From positions 62,001 through 126,000 of the forward strand of contig NZ_JACBFQ010000003.1 of assembly GCF_021401125.1 (NCBI RefSeq): DNA of 64,000 bases, given 5' to 3'. This DNA comes from Xanthobacter sp. NM-59. Lineage in GTDB: Bacteria > Pseudomonadota > Alphaproteobacteria > Rhizobiales > Xanthobacteraceae. The position numbers and the translations under genes are program-made. This document shows positions 44,758-55,973 of this stretch, piece by piece. Under the pieces are notes generated by a model. The model worked only from the letters and a program-made list of their open reading frames with translations. It ran no database searches and was not told the DNA's origin. Each line of letters opens with the position of its first letter. Within the stretch, counting starts at the first letter, position 1.

Positions 44758-47483
44758 GCGCCGTCATCCAAGGGGGACTGCGGGGCGAGCGGCAGCCGGA
44801 GCGTGATGGCCGCCCCGCGCCCGCCCGGTCCCGCCTCCGCCTTCACCTGTCCGCCGTGAGCTTCCACAAGCCCCCGCACGATGGCAAGGCCCAGCCCCGT
44901 GCCCGCCGGCCGCGCATCGCCCTGGGTAACGCGGTGGAAGAGATCAAAGACCTTCTCCCGCTCGCCCTCTGGAATGCCGGGCCCCTCATCGGCCACGGTG
45001 ACGACCGCATCGCGGCCCTCGGCGCGTGCAGAGAGAAGGATGGAGGTGCCCGGCGCGGCATATTTCGCAGCGTTTTCGAGCACATTGGTGAGCGCCTGGC
45101 CGATCAGCACCGGATCCACATCCAGCATCGGCAGATCACGCGGGATACTGACCACGACCGTGTGGGCCGCGAGCACCCGCGCCAGATCCGTGCGCACGCG
45201 CCCCACGATCTCCCCGAGCTCCACCGGTGCGCGCTTGGGGCTGAGGGCGCCGTGGCCGAGGCGGGTCATGTCGAGAAGGTTCTGCACATAGCGGTCGAGC
45301 CGCCGCGCCTCGTCCAAGGCGGTGAGGATGAGCTCCCGCCGGTCGGCCGGGCCGATGCTGCCATCGTCATTCTCCGCCAGGGTGGAGACGGTGCCGATAA
45401 CGGTGGCCAGCGGCGTGCGCAGGTCGTGGCTCACCGAATTGAGCAGCGCCCCGCGCAGCCGCTCGCTCTCGGCCGAAACCCGCGCATCCGCCAGCTCCCC
45501 GGCGAGGCGGACCCGCTCGATGGCCACCGCCACTTGGTCTTCCACCGCCAGCAGCAGGCGCCGGGTTTCCGGATCCAGGCCGCGTCCACGGTCGCGGAAC
45601 CGCACCCCGATCGCACCCAGGGGCCGCTCACCCGCCGCCAGCGGCACGAACAGCCACGCGCTCATGGGCAGGGTGGCGGTGCCCGAGCCCGCCGGCTGGT
45701 TCTTCTCGAACGCCCAGCGCGCCGCCGCCTCCGCGCCCGCGTCGAGATCCTCGATGGTGGGATGGCCCTGCACCTGCTGCAGGGTCCCCTCCGCATCGGG
45801 CATCAGGATGAGGGACTGACAGTCCAGCGTCGCGGCGATGTGGTAGGCGCCGGCCCAGAGCACGTCGTCGGCATTGCCGGCGGAGGCGATCTTGCGGGCG
45901 AAATCGTAGAGGGTCTGCGTGCGCCGCTGGGTGGCGCGCATGGTTTCCACCTGCGCCTTCAGCCGGCCGGCGAGGCTGCCCGTGAACACCGCCCCCACCA
46001 GGAACACCAGAATCGAGACCACGTCCTCCGGATTGCTCACTGAAAGGGTGTAATAGGGCTCGGTATAAAAGAAATTGTAGGCCACGGAGCCGAGGACCGT
46101 GGCCACCAGCGAGGCGCCCAGCCCGTGCCGGGCCCCCACCACCAGCACGGCGGTGAGATAGATCGCCGAGATCGCCCCGCCCGGCAGCGCATCCCACAGG
46201 CCAATGGGCCACGCGATGAGACTGGCGAGGGCGATGGCCGCCACCGCGGCCACATAGCCCCGCCATTCCGGCTTGAGATGGCGGGCGTGGGCCAGGGGCC
46301 GCCGCCCCGGTCGCCCGTGGGCCGTGACCAGGGTGACCTCGAAATCGGTCGCCGCATCCAGCAGGCGGTCGGCCACCCGCTCACGGAACAGGCCCGCCAG
46401 CCCTTGCCGCCAGAAGCCGCGCGAACGCGCGCGCCCCATGACGACGCGGGAAACGTTGCGCCCCCGGGCGTAGCGCAGCAGCTCGGCAACCACGTCGGAT
46501 TCCGCGTGGAGCGTCACCGTCTCCGCGCCCAGGGTTTCGGCCAGATGCAGCGCCTCGCGGGTGGCGGCGCGCGCCTCGGGCGGCATGGCCTCGTGGCGCG
46601 GGGTGACCACGGTGGCGACGATCCAGGGGATCCTCGCGCGCTCGGCCATGCGCTTTCCGGCCCGAACCAGGGCCTTGGCCACCGGCGCCTCGTTGACGCA
46701 AACCAGCAGGCGCTCCTGGGTCGGCCAGGGCCCCTTCACCGCATTGGCCTGCATGTAGGCCAGCATGTCGGCATCCACCCGGCTCGCCGCCGTGCGCAAT
46801 GCGAGCTCGCGCAGCGCCGTCAGGTTGCCCTTGGAGAAGAAGTTCTCCAGCGCCCGCCCCACCTGCTGCGGCACATAGACCTTGCCCGCCTTGAGCCGCT
46901 TGATGAGCTCCTCCGGCGGCAGGTCAATGAGCTCGATCACGTCCGCCCGCTGGAGCACATGATCAGGCACCGTCTCCGCCACCTTCACGCCGGTGATGCG
47001 GGCGACGATGTCGTTGAGGCTCTCGATATGCTGGATGTTCAGGGTCGTCGTCACGTCGATGCCCGCGTCGAGCACCTCCAGCACATCCTGCCAGCGTTTG
47101 AGATGGCGCGATCCCGGCGCGTTGGTGTGGGCGAACTCGTCGATGAGGGCGAGCTGCGGGTGGCGGGCGAGCAGGGCGTCAAGATCAAGCTCGCTCAAGC
47201 TTTGCCCGCGATACGCCACCGGCCGCCGCGGCAATTGCTCCAGGGTGCCGAGAAGACCGGCGGTGTCGGCGCGGCCGTGGGTTTCCACCAGGGCCGCGAC
47301 CACGTCTTCCCCCGCCTGCTGGCGCGCGCGGGCCTCCTCGATCATGGCGAAGGTCTTGCCCACGCCCGGCGCGGCCCCAAGGAAGATCTTCAGCCGCCCG
47401 GGCGCACCCCGGCCGCGGGCCTCGGTGCGGGCCTCCTCCAGAAAGGCCTCGGGTGCCGGGCGCTCATCGGCTGTGCTCACCAT
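44754..47483 (-). CDS. kdpD: Sensor histidine kinase KdpD
   Basis: 909 residues. The N-terminal KdpD domain has a P-loop (GAAPGVGKTFAM, about residues 37-48) and DEFAHTNAPGSRH. A Usp-like part, four membrane helices near 410-510, a GAF domain, the H-box SVSHDLRTPLATVIG and an ATPase domain with DEGPGIP and GTGLGLAIV follow. It senses K+ limitation and ionic conditions and phosphorylates KdpE. It follows kdpC after 118 bp containing a dispersed repeat. Confidence 0.95.
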   Translation of the reverse strand: MVSTADERPAPEAFLEEARTEARGRGAPGRLKIFLGAAPGVGKTFAMIEEARARQQAGEDVVAALVETHGRADTAGLLGTLEQLPRRPVAYRGQSLSELDLDALLARHPQLALIDEFAHTNAPGSRHLKRWQDVLEVLDAGIDVTTTLNIQHIESLNDIVARITGVKVAETVPDHVLQRADVIELIDLPPEELIKRLKAGKVYVPQQVGRALENFFSKGNLTALRELALRTAASRVDADMLAYMQANAVKGPWPTQERLLVCVNEAPVAKALVRAGKRMAERARIPWIVATVVTPRHEAMPPEARAATREALHLAETLGAETVTLHAESDVVAELLRYARGRNVSRVVMGRARSRGFWRQGLAGLFRERVADRLLDAATDFEVTLVTAHGRPGRRPLAHARHLKPEWRGYVAAVAAIALASLIAWPIGLWDALPGGAISAIYLTAVLVVGARHGLGASLVATVLGSVAYNFFYTEPYYTLSVSNPEDVVSILVFLVGAVFTGSLAGRLKAQVETMRATQRRTQTLYDFARKIASAGNADDVLWAGAYHIAATLDCQSLILMPDAEGTLQQVQGHPTIEDLDAGAEAAARWAFEKNQPAGSGTATLPMSAWLFVPLAAGERPLGAIGVRFRDRGRGLDPETRRLLLAVEDQVAVAIERVRLAGELADARVSAESERLRGALLNSVSHDLRTPLATVIGTVSTLAENDDGSIGPADRRELILTALDEARRLDRYVQNLLDMTRLGHGALSPKRAPVELGEIVGRVRTDLARVLAAHTVVVSIPRDLPMLDVDPVLIGQALTNVLENAAKYAAPGTSILLSARAEGRDAVVTVADEGPGIPEGEREKVFDLFHRVTQGDARPAGTGLGLAIVRGLVEAHGGQVKAEAGPGGRGAAITLRLPLAPQSPLDDGA

Positions 47484-47554
47484 GAAACCGTGGCCCCGTG
47501 TGCTGCACCACCTCCGTGTGCCCCAGCGACACGGAAGTGGATTATCATTTTGTT

Positions 47555-47580
47555 TATACGCGTGTTTTTCACGTGAACCT
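47555..47580 (+). repeat. Dispersed intergenic repeat, divergent copy
   Basis: TATACGCGTGTTTTTCACGT plus GAACC in the kdpC-kdpD gap. It aligns with the repeat at 55441 (ACGCGTTTCCTTCACGCGAA). ACGCGTG/CACGTG(A) makes a short imperfect hairpin. Confidence 0.4.
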
Positions 47581-47601
47581 GCTCCCCCCCCCGGAAGCGC
47601 C

Positions 47602-48192
47602 CTATGGCTTCAGCGCGTCGAGAGCAAGGTTGAGCGCCAGGACATTGACCCGCGGCTCACCCAGCAAGCCGAGAGCCCGCCCCATGGTATTGCGGCGGAC
47701 GAGCGTGCGCACCTGGGCTTCATCGATCCCCCGGGCCCGAGCGACCCGCATCACCTGGAACGCGGCCGCCGCCGGCGTGATGTCGGGATCGAGCCCGGAG
47801 GCCGAGCCGGTCACCAGATCGGCGGGAACGGGGCCCCCGCCCAGCGCCGCCACCCGCGCCTTCACCGCCTCCGCGAGCGCGGCCGAGCTGGGACCGAGGT
47901 TGGAGCCCGAGGAGCTCGCGGCATTGTACGGGCTCTCCAGGCTCTTCGCGGGGTCCAGCGGATCGGGAGCGGTGGTGGCTGAGGGGCGGCCATGGAAATA
48001 GCGCTCCGACGTGAACGACTGGCCCACGAGGCGCGACCCCACTATCCGGCCGCCGGCTTCCACCACCGAGCCATTGGCGGCGCGCGGAAACGCCGCCTGC
48101 GCGAGGCCCGTGACAGCGAGCGGATAGGCCAGGCCGGTGAGTGCCGTGAACAGCAGCAGCAGGACCAAAGCGGGGCGAGCATAAGTGTTCAT
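47602..48192 (-). CDS. kdpC: K+-transporting ATPase subunit C
   Basis: 196 residues. A single N-terminal membrane helix ([22 protein letters not shown]) is followed by a periplasmic domain with [33 protein letters not shown] and the ending [11 protein letters not shown], all typical of KdpC. It stabilises the KdpAB complex. The ATG at 48192 lies 13 bp after the kdpB stop. Confidence 0.95.
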   Translation of the reverse strand: MNTYARPALVLLLLFTALTGLAYPLAVTGLAQAAFPRAANGSVVEAGGRIVGSRLVGQSFTSERYFHGRPSATTAPDPLDPAKSLESPYNAASSSGSNLGPSSAALAEAVKARVAALGGGPVPADLVTGSASGLDPDITPAAAAFQVMRVARARGIDEAQVRTLVRRNTMGRALGLLGEPRVNVLALNLALDALKP

Positions 48193-48205
48193 GTCTGTTC
48201 TCCGC

Positions 48206-50248
48206 TCACGCGAGATGCAGCAGGTCGACGAGAAGGTCGATCGCCTTGATGCCGAGGAAGGGCACAGCAAGCCCTCCGATGCCATAGACGAGCAGGTTGC
48301 GCCCCAGCAGCGTGGCGGCGGGCGCCGGCCGGTAGCGCACGCCCTTCAGCGCGATGGGGATGAGCGCGACGATGACGAGCGCATTGAAGATGATGGCGGA
48401 CAGGATGGCGGACTGGGGCGAGCCGAGCCCCATCACGTCCAGCGCCGCAAGGCCCGGATAGGCAGCCACGAACAGCGCCGGCAGGATGGCGAAATACTTC
48501 GCCACGTCGTTCGCCACCGAAAAGGTGGTGAGCGCCCCGCGCGAGATGAGCATCTGCTTGCCCACCATCACGATCTCGATGAGCTTGGTGGGATCGCTGT
48601 CGAGGTCGATGAGGTTGCCGGCCTCCTTGGCGGCAGGCGTGCCGGAGTTCATGGCCACCCCCACGTCGGCCTGGGCGAGGGCGGGCGCGTCATTGGAGCC
48701 GTCGCCGCACATGGCGACGAGGCGGCCTTCCGCCTGCTCGCGGCGGATCAGCTCCAGCTTCTTTTCCGGCGTCGCCTCCGCCAGGAAGTCGTCCACGCCG
48801 GCCTCGGCGGCGATGGCGGCGGCGGTCAGCGGGTTGTCGCCGGTGATCATCACCGTGCGGATGCCCATGCGCCGCAGCTCGGCGAAGCGCGCGCGGATGC
48901 CCGGCTTCACCACGTCCTTGAGGTGGATGACACCCAGCACCCGCGTGTCGCGGGCCACCACCAGCGGCGTGCCGCCCGAAGAGCCGATGCGCTTCACGAT
49001 CTGGTCCACCGCCGGATGCAAGGCGGCGCCCGTGAAGGCGGCCATGGCGTCCGAGGCGCCCTTGCGGATCACCGCGCCGCCCTTCAGGTCCACCCCCGAC
49101 ATGCGGGTGTGGGCGCTGAAGGGCACGAACTCCGCCGCCTCCGCCCCGCCGGCATCGAGGCTGAAGCGCCGGCCGGCGAGATCGACGATGGACTTGCCCT
49201 CGGGCGTCTCATCGGCGAGCGAGGCGAGGAGCGCGGCCTCCGCCAACTCCCGCTCGCTGACGCCGGGGGCCGGCTCGAAGGCGTCCGCCATGCGGTTGCC
49301 GAAAGTGATGGTGCCGGTCTTGTCCAGCAGCAGCACATCAATGTCTCCCGCCGCTTCCACGGCGCGGCCGGACTTGGCGATGACATTGGCCTTCACCAGC
49401 CGGTCCATGCCGGCAATGCCGATGGCCGAGATGAGCCCGCCAATGGTGGTGGGGATGAGGGTGACGAACAGCGCCACCAGATAGACCAGCGGAATCTGCG
49501 TGCCCGACCACGATGCGAAGGCCGGCAGCGTCACCACCACCAGCAGGAACACCAGGGTGAGCCCCGCCAGCAAAATGTCGAGGGCGATCTCGTTGGGCGT
49601 CTTCTGCCGCTTTGCCCCTTCCACCAGGGCGATCATGCGATCGAGGAACGTCTCGCCGGGCCGGGCGGTGACGCGCACCACCAGCCAGTCGGACACAAGC
49701 CGCGTGCCGCCCGTGAGCGAGCAGCGGTCGCCGCCGGATTCGCGGATCACCGGCGCGCTCTCGCCGGTGATGGCGCTTTCGTCCACGCTGGCGACACCCT
49801 CCACCACCTCGCCATCGGTGGGGACGATGTCGCCCGCCTCCACCAGGATGAAGGCACCCGCCTCCACCCTCTCAATGTCCTTTTCAGTGATGGCGGAGCG
49901 GTCCGCCGGATCGGCGAGCACCTTGGCCCGCGCCGCGGATCTGGTGGCGCGGAAGGCGTCGGCCCGGGCCTTGCCCCGCCCCTCCGCGACCGCCTCGGCG
50001 AAGTTGGCGAACAGCACCGTGAACCACAGCCCAACCGTGATCTGGAGGCCAATGGCGAAGGCCGGCCCGCCGCGCAGCCCCTCGCGCGCCACCAGGATGG
50101 TCGCGACGAGGCTGACAAGCGCGGTGGAGAAGATGACCGGATTGCGCGCCAGCGCGCGCGGATCCAGCTTGCGAAAGGCGTGGCCCATGGCCGGCAGGAT
50201 GATGCGCGGCGCGAACAGGCCGAGCTCGGCGGGAGAATGCTTGCTCAT
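48206..50248 (-). CDS. kdpB: K+-transporting P-type ATPase subunit B
   Basis: 680-residue catalytic subunit. The phosphorylation motif [10 protein letters not shown], the TGES loop ([10 protein letters not shown]) and the hinge [19 protein letters not shown] are present. It hydrolyses ATP to drive K+ through KdpA. The ATG at 50248 follows GAGG at 7 bp and lies 8 bp after the kdpA stop; an in-frame TTG at 50260 overlaps kdpA and is less likely. Confidence 0.96.
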   Translation of the reverse strand: MSKHSPAELGLFAPRIILPAMGHAFRKLDPRALARNPVIFSTALVSLVATILVAREGLRGGPAFAIGLQITVGLWFTVLFANFAEAVAEGRGKARADAFRATRSAARAKVLADPADRSAITEKDIERVEAGAFILVEAGDIVPTDGEVVEGVASVDESAITGESAPVIRESGGDRCSLTGGTRLVSDWLVVRVTARPGETFLDRMIALVEGAKRQKTPNEIALDILLAGLTLVFLLVVVTLPAFASWSGTQIPLVYLVALFVTLIPTTIGGLISAIGIAGMDRLVKANVIAKSGRAVEAAGDIDVLLLDKTGTITFGNRMADAFEPAPGVSERELAEAALLASLADETPEGKSIVDLAGRRFSLDAGGAEAAEFVPFSAHTRMSGVDLKGGAVIRKGASDAMAAFTGAALHPAVDQIVKRIGSSGGTPLVVARDTRVLGVIHLKDVVKPGIRARFAELRRMGIRTVMITGDNPLTAAAIAAEAGVDDFLAEATPEKKLELIRREQAEGRLVAMCGDGSNDAPALAQADVGVAMNSGTPAAKEAGNLIDLDSDPTKLIEIVMVGKQMLISRGALTTFSVANDVAKYFAILPALFVAAYPGLAALDVMGLGSPQSAILSAIIFNALVIVALIPIALKGVRYRPAPAATLLGRNLLVYGIGGLAVPFLGIKAIDLLVDLLHLA

Positions 50249-50256
50249 GTGGGGCC

Positions 50257-51948
50257 TCAAAAGGTTCTGCCCGCCAGCAGCGACACCTGCTCGGCGATGG
50301 GGCCGAGGGCGAGGACTGGCAGGAAGGTGAGCGCGCCGATGATGAGGATGGTGGCGAGGAGAAGCGCCACGAACAGCGCGCCATGGGTCGGGAAGGTGCC
50401 TGCCGTGGCCGCCGCCGTCTTCTTGGCGGCGAGGCTGCCGGCGATGGCGAGGATGGGAATGATGTATCCGAACCGCCCCAGCATCATGGCGATGCCGAGG
50501 AAGGTGTCATGCCAGGCGGTGTTCGCGGAGAAGCCCGCGAATGCCGAGCCGTTGTTGCCTGTGGCCGAGGAATAGGCATAGAGCAGCTCGGAAAGGCCGT
50601 GGGGGCCGGCATCCTGCACGCTGGCCGCGGCGGTGCCCGCGGCGATGGAGAGCGCCGCCAGCACCAGCACGCCAAGGGGCATGACGAGGAGCGTCAGGGC
50701 CGCGAGCTTGATCTCGCGGGCCTCGATCTTCTTGCCCAGATATTCCGGCGTGCGCCCCACCATCAGGCCGGCCAGGAACACGGTGAGGATGACGAACAGC
50801 AGCATGCCCGTGAGCCCCACGCCCGCCCCGCCGAACACCACCTCGCCCAGCTGCATGTTGAGCATGGCCACCAGCCCGCCCAGCGAGGTGAAGCTGTCAT
50901 GCATCGCGTTCACCGAGCCATTGGACGCGGCGGTGGTGGCCGCCGCCCACAGGGACGAGCCGAGCACGCCGAAGCGCACCTCCTTGCCCTCCATGTTGCC
51001 CGCGCCGGCGATGACGAGCCCCGCCTGTTGCGGATTGCCGGCCGCCTCGGCCGCGTAGATGGCGGCGAAGCCGGCCACGAACAGCAGCGCCATGGCGGCA
51101 AACAGCGCGCGCCCCTGCCTGCGATCGCCCACCATGCGGCCATAGGTGAAGCAGAACGCCGCCGGCAGCGCCAGGATGGCGAGGGTGGAGAGGAAGTTGG
51201 TGATGGCGTCGGGGTTCTCCAGCGGGTGGGCGGAATTCACATTGAAGAAGCCGCCGCCATTGGTGCCGAGCTGCTTGATGGCCACCTGGCTCGCCACCGG
51301 ACCAAGGGCGATGGTCTGCCGTGCCCCTTCCAGCGTGGTGGCATCGAACGCGGCGGCAAGGGTCTGCGGCATGCCGAACGCCACGAAGACCAGGGCGAGC
51401 AGAACGGCCCCCGGCATCAGCACATAGAGGGTCGCGCGCACCAGATCGGCCCAGAAGTTGCCGATCGTCCGCGCCTGGCGCGCCGCGAACCCGCGCGCCA
51501 CCGCCGCCGCCACCGCCATGCCAGTGGCCGCGGACAGGAAGTTTTGGGTGGTGAGGCCCGCCATCTGGCTGAAATTGGAGAGCGTGGTTTCGCCCCCATA
51601 GGCTTGCCAGTTGGTGTTGGTCACGAACGAGATGGCCGTGTTGAAGGCGAGCGGCGCGGCCAGCCCCTCGAAGCCCTGCGGATTGAGGGGCAGGTAGCCC
51701 TGCAGCACCAGGATGGTGAACAGGAGCGCGAAGCCGGCTCCATTGAAGGCCAGAAGCGCGAGCGCATAACCGGTCCAGCGCTGGCTCTCCACGGTTCCGG
51801 CGCCCGCCGCGCCGAGCAGCGCCCGCTCCACCGGCGCCAGGAATCGGACCTTGTCCGTAAACACTGCCGCCATGTAGGCGCCGAGCGGAAGGGCGATGGC
51901 CGTCAGCACCGCCAGGTAAAGGGCGAATTGGATGAGATCGCTGGTCAT
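50257..51948 (-). CDS. kdpA: K+-transporting ATPase subunit A
   Basis: Potassium-binding channel-like subunit, about 563 residues with 10 membrane helices and the four P-loop repeats. Family marks include [17 protein letters not shown] and [19 protein letters not shown]. The ATG at 51948 follows GGGGATGGGC. The in-frame ATG at 51960, which overlaps the kdpF stop by 1 bp, is an equally possible start and adds four residues. Confidence 0.95.
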   Translation of the reverse strand: MTSDLIQFALYLAVLTAIALPLGAYMAAVFTDKVRFLAPVERALLGAAGAGTVESQRWTGYALALLAFNGAGFALLFTILVLQGYLPLNPQGFEGLAAPLAFNTAISFVTNTNWQAYGGETTLSNFSQMAGLTTQNFLSAATGMAVAAAVARGFAARQARTIGNFWADLVRATLYVLMPGAVLLALVFVAFGMPQTLAAAFDATTLEGARQTIALGPVASQVAIKQLGTNGGGFFNVNSAHPLENPDAITNFLSTLAILALPAAFCFTYGRMVGDRRQGRALFAAMALLFVAGFAAIYAAEAAGNPQQAGLVIAGAGNMEGKEVRFGVLGSSLWAAATTAASNGSVNAMHDSFTSLGGLVAMLNMQLGEVVFGGAGVGLTGMLLFVILTVFLAGLMVGRTPEYLGKKIEAREIKLAALTLLVMPLGVLVLAALSIAAGTAAASVQDAGPHGLSELLYAYSSATGNNGSAFAGFSANTAWHDTFLGIAMMLGRFGYIIPILAIAGSLAAKKTAAATAGTFPTHGALFVALLLATILIIGALTFLPVLALGPIAEQVSLLAGRTF

Positions 51949-51959
51949 GCCCATCCCCA

Positions 51960-52049
51960 TCAGAACAGTTCCGGGCGCAGCAGCGCCACGAGCAGGTAGA
52001 CGAACAGCGCGGCGGCAGCGCCCAGGCCGAGCACGAGATCAAAAGGCAT
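51960..52049 (-). CDS. kdpF: K+-transporting ATPase subunit F
   Basis: 29-residue single-helix membrane peptide ([20 protein letters not shown] then VALLRPELF). The LVALLRPE end is the KdpF signature. It stabilises the KdpFABC complex. The start is 10 bp after the stop of a second small peptide gene. Confidence 0.85.
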   Translation of the reverse strand: MPFDLVLGLGAAAALFVYLLVALLRPELF

Positions 52050-52059
52050 CGCCGCCGCC

Positions 52060-52143
52060 TTACAACCGGTCCGCAGCCAGGACAGCGGCGGAGCAGAGCG
52101 CGAAGAGGGCCAGCCCGCCGGTGAAATAAATGAATGCTTCCAT
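52060..52143 (-). CDS. 27-residue membrane peptide upstream of kdpF
   Basis: A very short frame (MEAFIYFTGGLALFALCSAA then VLAADRL) with one hydrophobic helix and a charged end. GGAG lies 8 bases before its ATG and kdpF begins 10 bp after its stop, the same tight spacing as in the rest of the operon. It may be an extra Kdp accessory peptide. Similar tiny frames before kdpF occur in other proteobacteria, to my knowledge without an assigned function. Confidence 0.6.
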   Translation of the reverse strand: MEAFIYFTGGLALFALCSAAVLAADRL

Positions 52144-52496
52144 GATGATGGCTCCATTGCCGATGCTGCTGGAGCTACCCCCCGCCCGCATAAAGGCGAT
52201 AGGTGGAAACGCGCCGGATGCGTAACGCGGGCGTAAAGCGGCCGCCCGGGGCGCCGCCCGGACCTGGAGAGGCGCCCCGACATGCGCGCGCCGGCCGGCG
52301 ATGGGGTATTTCACGGACTTCCTGCGACCCCGCCGTTCCGTTAGGCTCCGCGCCCGCGCAGCTTGTGGACGACGGGTGTTGCCGGGGTGGATTCGGTTTC
52401 CCGCCGCCAAGGGGCGCTGCATGGTGTTGCGGCGAGGGGCCGTGACACCATCATGGGGCGGTTCACGGCCGGCTTCGGCGGGCCTGGGGGGATGGA
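52144..52496. other. Divergent promoter region between kdp and a chemoreceptor gene
   Basis: About 350 bp without a recognisable gene. It must hold the kdp promoter (minus) and that of the chemoreceptor at 52497 (plus). No clear KdpE site was found by eye. Confidence 0.45.
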
Positions 52497-54194
52497 ATGT
52501 CTTTCAAGAACTTGTCGCTGACGGGCAAGGTCGTCAGCCTTCTCTTGCTGCTGGCCGTGCTGTCGTTCGGCGCGATCCTCTACGCATCGTCCCAGATGAC
52601 GGCCATCAACGCCGTCGGCACGAACATCATTGAGGGACCGGCACCCGCCATCGCCAATCTCGCGCGCTCCAACCGGCTGCTGCGACAGGTGGAAATCGGC
52701 ATCTACCGCCTGCTCGTGGGCCAGACGCCGGAGGAGGACGCCGCCGCCAACCGGCTCATCGAGCAGGTGCTGAAGGACTACAAGACCCGCACCGACCTCA
52801 TCAAAGCGGAAGCTCCCGCCTTCGCACCGGACATGGAGCGGGTGGTCGAGCGCGTGAAGCAGACCATGGACGGGGACTGCGGCGAGGTCATGCGCGCCGC
52901 CGCCGCCGCCCGCTCCGCCGAGGACATCGCCCGTGTCGGCCAGGTGATGCGCACCACCTGCTCGCCCAAGATCGACGACCTCGCCAATTCCACCACCGGC
53001 ATCAACAAGCGCCTCACCGCCGCGATGGAAGCGGAGAACGCGGCTGCCACCGCCCTCGCCAACCGCACCGCCTGGATGGTGACGGTGGGCATGGGCCTCG
53101 GCACCCTGCTGGTGGTGCTGCTGGCGGTGCTCATCACCCGGCGCTTCATCGTCGCGCCCGTCACCGATTCCATGAATGTCATGTCCGCGCTGGGCCACGG
53201 GAACCTGGACGTGGAGGTGCCCCACGCCGATCGCCACGACGAGGTCGGCGCCATCGCCAAGTCCCTCGTCGGCCTGCGCGGCCAGCTGCAGGAGGCGGCC
53301 CGCATGCGCGCCGCCCAGGCCGAGGCGGAGGAGAAGTCCAAGGCGCAGATCCTTCGCCGCAGCAAGCTGGCCGAGGAATTCGTCACCCACATGCAGCAAC
53401 TGGTGGCCGGCTTCGTGCACTCCTCCGGCGACGTGGCGACGGCGGCGCGGAACCTGTCCGCCACTGCCGAGGAAACCTCGCGCCAGGCCCAGGCCGTGGC
53501 GGCGGCCTCCGAGGAGGCGTCCACCAATGTGCAGACGGTGGCTTCCGCCTCGGAAGAGATGGCGGCCTCGGTGCGCGAGATCAACGGGCAGGTGGCCCAC
53601 TCCGCCAGCGTCGCCGACATGGCGTTCACCGAGGCGGAGACCTCCAACGCCCATATCGGCAATCTGGCCAAGGCCGCCGTCGACATTGGCGAGGTGCTGG
53701 ACCTCATCCGGGAAATCGCCGCCCAGACCAACCTGCTGGCCCTGAACGCCACCATCGAGGCCGCGCGCGCCGGGGATGCCGGCAAGGGCTTCGCGGTGGT
53801 GGCCACCGAGGTGAAGCAACTGGCCGACCAGACCGCCAAGGCCACCGACGAGATCGCCTCCAAGATCCGCGAGATCCGCGAAGCGACCGACAGCACGGTG
53901 ACGTCCATGGCCGAGATCATGCGCGTCATCACCACCATCAAGGAAACCGCCACCGCCATCGCCGGCGCGATGGAGCAGCAGGGGGTGGCAACCTCGGAGA
54001 TCGCCCAGAACTGCCAGCAGGCAGCCGCCGGCACCAGCGAGGTGGCGCAGAACATCACCGGCGTCGGTCAGGCGGCGGAAACCACCGGCTCCTCCTCCGC
54101 CGAACTGCTGGGCCTGTCCAACGGACTGTCCACTCAGGCCAGCGACCTGCGCAATGTGGTCGACGCCTTCGTGAAGGATCTCGCCGCCGCCTGA
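52497..54194 (+). CDS. Methyl-accepting chemotaxis protein
   Basis: 565 residues. TM1 is near residues 12-30, followed by a four-helix-type periplasmic sensor (Tar-like, about 160 residues), TM2 ([20 protein letters not shown]), HAMP and the signalling domain with [20 protein letters not shown] at the tip. The ATG at 52497 follows a G-rich ribosome site. The signalling domain resembles that of the receptor at 36085, but the sensor differs. Confidence 0.92.
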   Translation: MSFKNLSLTGKVVSLLLLLAVLSFGAILYASSQMTAINAVGTNIIEGPAPAIANLARSNRLLRQVEIGIYRLLVGQTPEEDAAANRLIEQVLKDYKTRTDLIKAEAPAFAPDMERVVERVKQTMDGDCGEVMRAAAAARSAEDIARVGQVMRTTCSPKIDDLANSTTGINKRLTAAMEAENAAATALANRTAWMVTVGMGLGTLLVVLLAVLITRRFIVAPVTDSMNVMSALGHGNLDVEVPHADRHDEVGAIAKSLVGLRGQLQEAARMRAAQAEAEEKSKAQILRRSKLAEEFVTHMQQLVAGFVHSSGDVATAARNLSATAEETSRQAQAVAAASEEASTNVQTVASASEEMAASVREINGQVAHSASVADMAFTEAETSNAHIGNLAKAAVDIGEVLDLIREIAAQTNLLALNATIEAARAGDAGKGFAVVATEVKQLADQTAKATDEIASKIREIREATDSTVTSMAEIMRVITTIKETATAIAGAMEQQGVATSEIAQNCQQAAAGTSEVAQNITGVGQAAETTGSSSAELLGLSNGLSTQASDLRNVVDAFVKDLAAA

Positions 54195-54334
54195 GAAGGC
54201 CCGCGCCCGCGGGAAGGCCACCCAGGCGAGACGGGCCAGGGCAACACGATATCGGCATCGCTTGCCGCCCGCGGGTGCATTTTCCCGCGGGCCGGCGTAG
54301 CCTGCGCGCCCCTCCCCCTTCGCGCGGACGCATC

Positions 54335-55357
54335 GTGAAGAAGATCGGCTTCCTCTCATTCGGGCACTGGACGCCCTCCCCCCACTCGCAGACGCGCTCG
54401 GCCTCGGATGCGCTGCTGCAATCCATCGAGCTGGCGGTGGCGGCGGAGGAGCTGGGGGCGGACGGCGCCTATTTCCGCGTCCACCACTTCGCCCGGCAGC
54501 TGGCCTCCCCGTTCCCGCTCCTGGCGGCGGTGGGCGCGCGCACCCGGCGCATCGAGATCGGCACCGCCGTCATCGACATGCGCTATGAAAACCCGCTCTA
54601 CATGGCCGAGGACGCGGGCGCGGCCGACCTCATCGCCGGCGGCCGACTCCAGCTCGGCATCAGCCGCGGCTCGCCGGAGCAGGTGATCGACGGCTGGCGC
54701 TATTTCGGCTACGCGCCGGCGGAGGGCGAGAACGCCTCCGACATGGCCCGGCGCCACACCCAGGTGTTCCTCGAAATGCTGCGCGGCAAGGGCTTCGCCG
54801 AGCCCAACCCGCGCCCCATGTTCCCCAACCCGCCGGGCCTGCTGGGCCTGGAACCCCATTCGGAAGGGCTGCTGGAACGCATCTGGTGGGGCGCCGGCTC
54901 CAACGCCACGGCCGAATGGGCCGCCCGCATCGGGATGAACCTGCAGAGCTCCACCCTCAAGGACGACGAAGGCGGCCTGCCCTTCCATGTGCAGCAGGCC
55001 AGCCAGATCCGCGCCTATCGCGCCGCCTGGAAGGAGGCCGGCCACAGCCGCGAGCCCCGCGTCTCCGTCAGCCGCAGCATCTTTGCTCTGGTGGACGACC
55101 GCGACCGCGCCTATTTCGGCGGCGGCGGCCAGGAGCAGGACCAGGTGGGCTTCATCGACGAGCGGACCCGCGCCATCTTCGGCCGCGGCTATGCCGCCGC
55201 GCCCGACGTGCTGGTGAAGCAACTGGCGGAGGATGAGGCCATCGCCGAGGCGGATACCCTGCTGCTGACGGTGCCCAACCAGCTCGGCGTCGACTACAAC
55301 GCCCATGTCATCGAGATGATCCTGAAGCACGTGGCGCCGGCCCTCGGCTGGCGCTGA
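54335..55357 (+). CDS. LLM-class flavin-dependent monooxygenase
   Basis: 340-residue luciferase-like oxidoreductase (TIM barrel, FMN or F420 type). Family features are KIGFLSFGHW at strand 1, GADGAYFRVHHFARQLASPF, RIEIGTAVIDMRYENP and the GGRLQLGISRGSPEQV phosphate-binding region. The GTG at 54335 is chosen because it leads straight into strand 1; an upstream ATG (54275) adds a basic tail unlike the family. The substrate is unknown and no operon partner is evident. Confidence 0.8.
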   Translation: MKKIGFLSFGHWTPSPHSQTRSASDALLQSIELAVAAEELGADGAYFRVHHFARQLASPFPLLAAVGARTRRIEIGTAVIDMRYENPLYMAEDAGAADLIAGGRLQLGISRGSPEQVIDGWRYFGYAPAEGENASDMARRHTQVFLEMLRGKGFAEPNPRPMFPNPPGLLGLEPHSEGLLERIWWGAGSNATAEWAARIGMNLQSSTLKDDEGGLPFHVQQASQIRAYRAAWKEAGHSREPRVSVSRSIFALVDDRDRAYFGGGGQEQDQVGFIDERTRAIFGRGYAAAPDVLVKQLAEDEAIAEADTLLLTVPNQLGVDYNAHVIEMILKHVAPALGWR

Positions 55358-55440
55358 ACCGCTTGCGCGGGCGCGCCTGCGGGCAATAGATTGTTCCGGT
55401 GTCTCACGGACACGCCGAAACAGTCCGTCCTCTTGCTTTT

Positions 55441-55471
55441 ACGCGTTTCCTTCACGCGAACCGGTTCCCGC
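55441..55471 (+). repeat. Dispersed intergenic palindromic repeat
   Basis: ACGCGTTTCCTTCACGCGAA followed by CCGGTTCCCGC. The final 16 bp (GCGAACCGGTTCCCGC) are identical to a copy on the minus strand at 59971-59986. ACGCG/CGCGAA and AACCGGTT form small palindromes. This type is common between genes in Hyphomicrobiales. Confidence 0.6.
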
Positions 55472-55499
55472 TTCGCTCGGCAACGCTCTCGACAAGGCC

Positions 55500-55973
55500 A
55501 TGTCCAAGGCGACCCGCGCAACCAAGATGCTGGAACAGGCGAAAGTCGCCTTCACCCTGCACACCTATGATTACGATCCCGATGCCGAGCGCATCGGGCT
55601 GCAGGCGGCCGAGGCCATCGGCGAGGCGCCCGAGCGGGTTTTGAAAACCCTGATGGCCCTGGTGGATGGCCGCCCCGCCTGCGTGATCGTGCCTTCCGAC
55701 CGCGAAGTCTCCATGAAGAAGCTGGCGGCGGCCTTCGGCGGCAAGTCGGCGCAGATGATGAAGCCGGCCGAGGCCGAGCGGATCGCCGGCTACAAGGTGG
55801 GTGGCATCAGCCCCTTCGGCCAGATGCGCCCGCCGCGGGTGGTGATGGAGGAACAGGCCCTGGCCCACCCCCATGTCTTCATCAATGGCGGGCAGCGCGG
55901 GCTCCAGGTGCGCCTAGACCCCCGCGATGCGGTGCGGGTCCTCAACGCCACCGTCGCCACCGTGGTGGCCTGA
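55500..55973 (+). CDS. ybaK: Cys-tRNA(Pro)/Cys-tRNA(Cys) deacylase
   Basis: 157-residue YbaK/EbsC editing protein that hydrolyses mischarged Cys-tRNA(Pro). It shows KVAFTLHTYDYDP near the start, RVLKTLMALVDGRPACVIVP and the GYKVGGISPFGQ region with the key Lys and GxxxP motif. The ATG at 55500 gives a normal length. It stands alone. Confidence 0.92.
   Translation: MSKATRATKMLEQAKVAFTLHTYDYDPDAERIGLQAAEAIGEAPERVLKTLMALVDGRPACVIVPSDREVSMKKLAAAFGGKSAQMMKPAEAERIAGYKVGGISPFGQMRPPRVVMEEQALAHPHVFINGGQRGLQVRLDPRDAVRVLNATVATVVA

Noticed and set aside
48185-50575. Long plus-strand open frame opposite kdpB
   Set aside because: It is an antisense shadow of kdpB with no domain and atypical composition.
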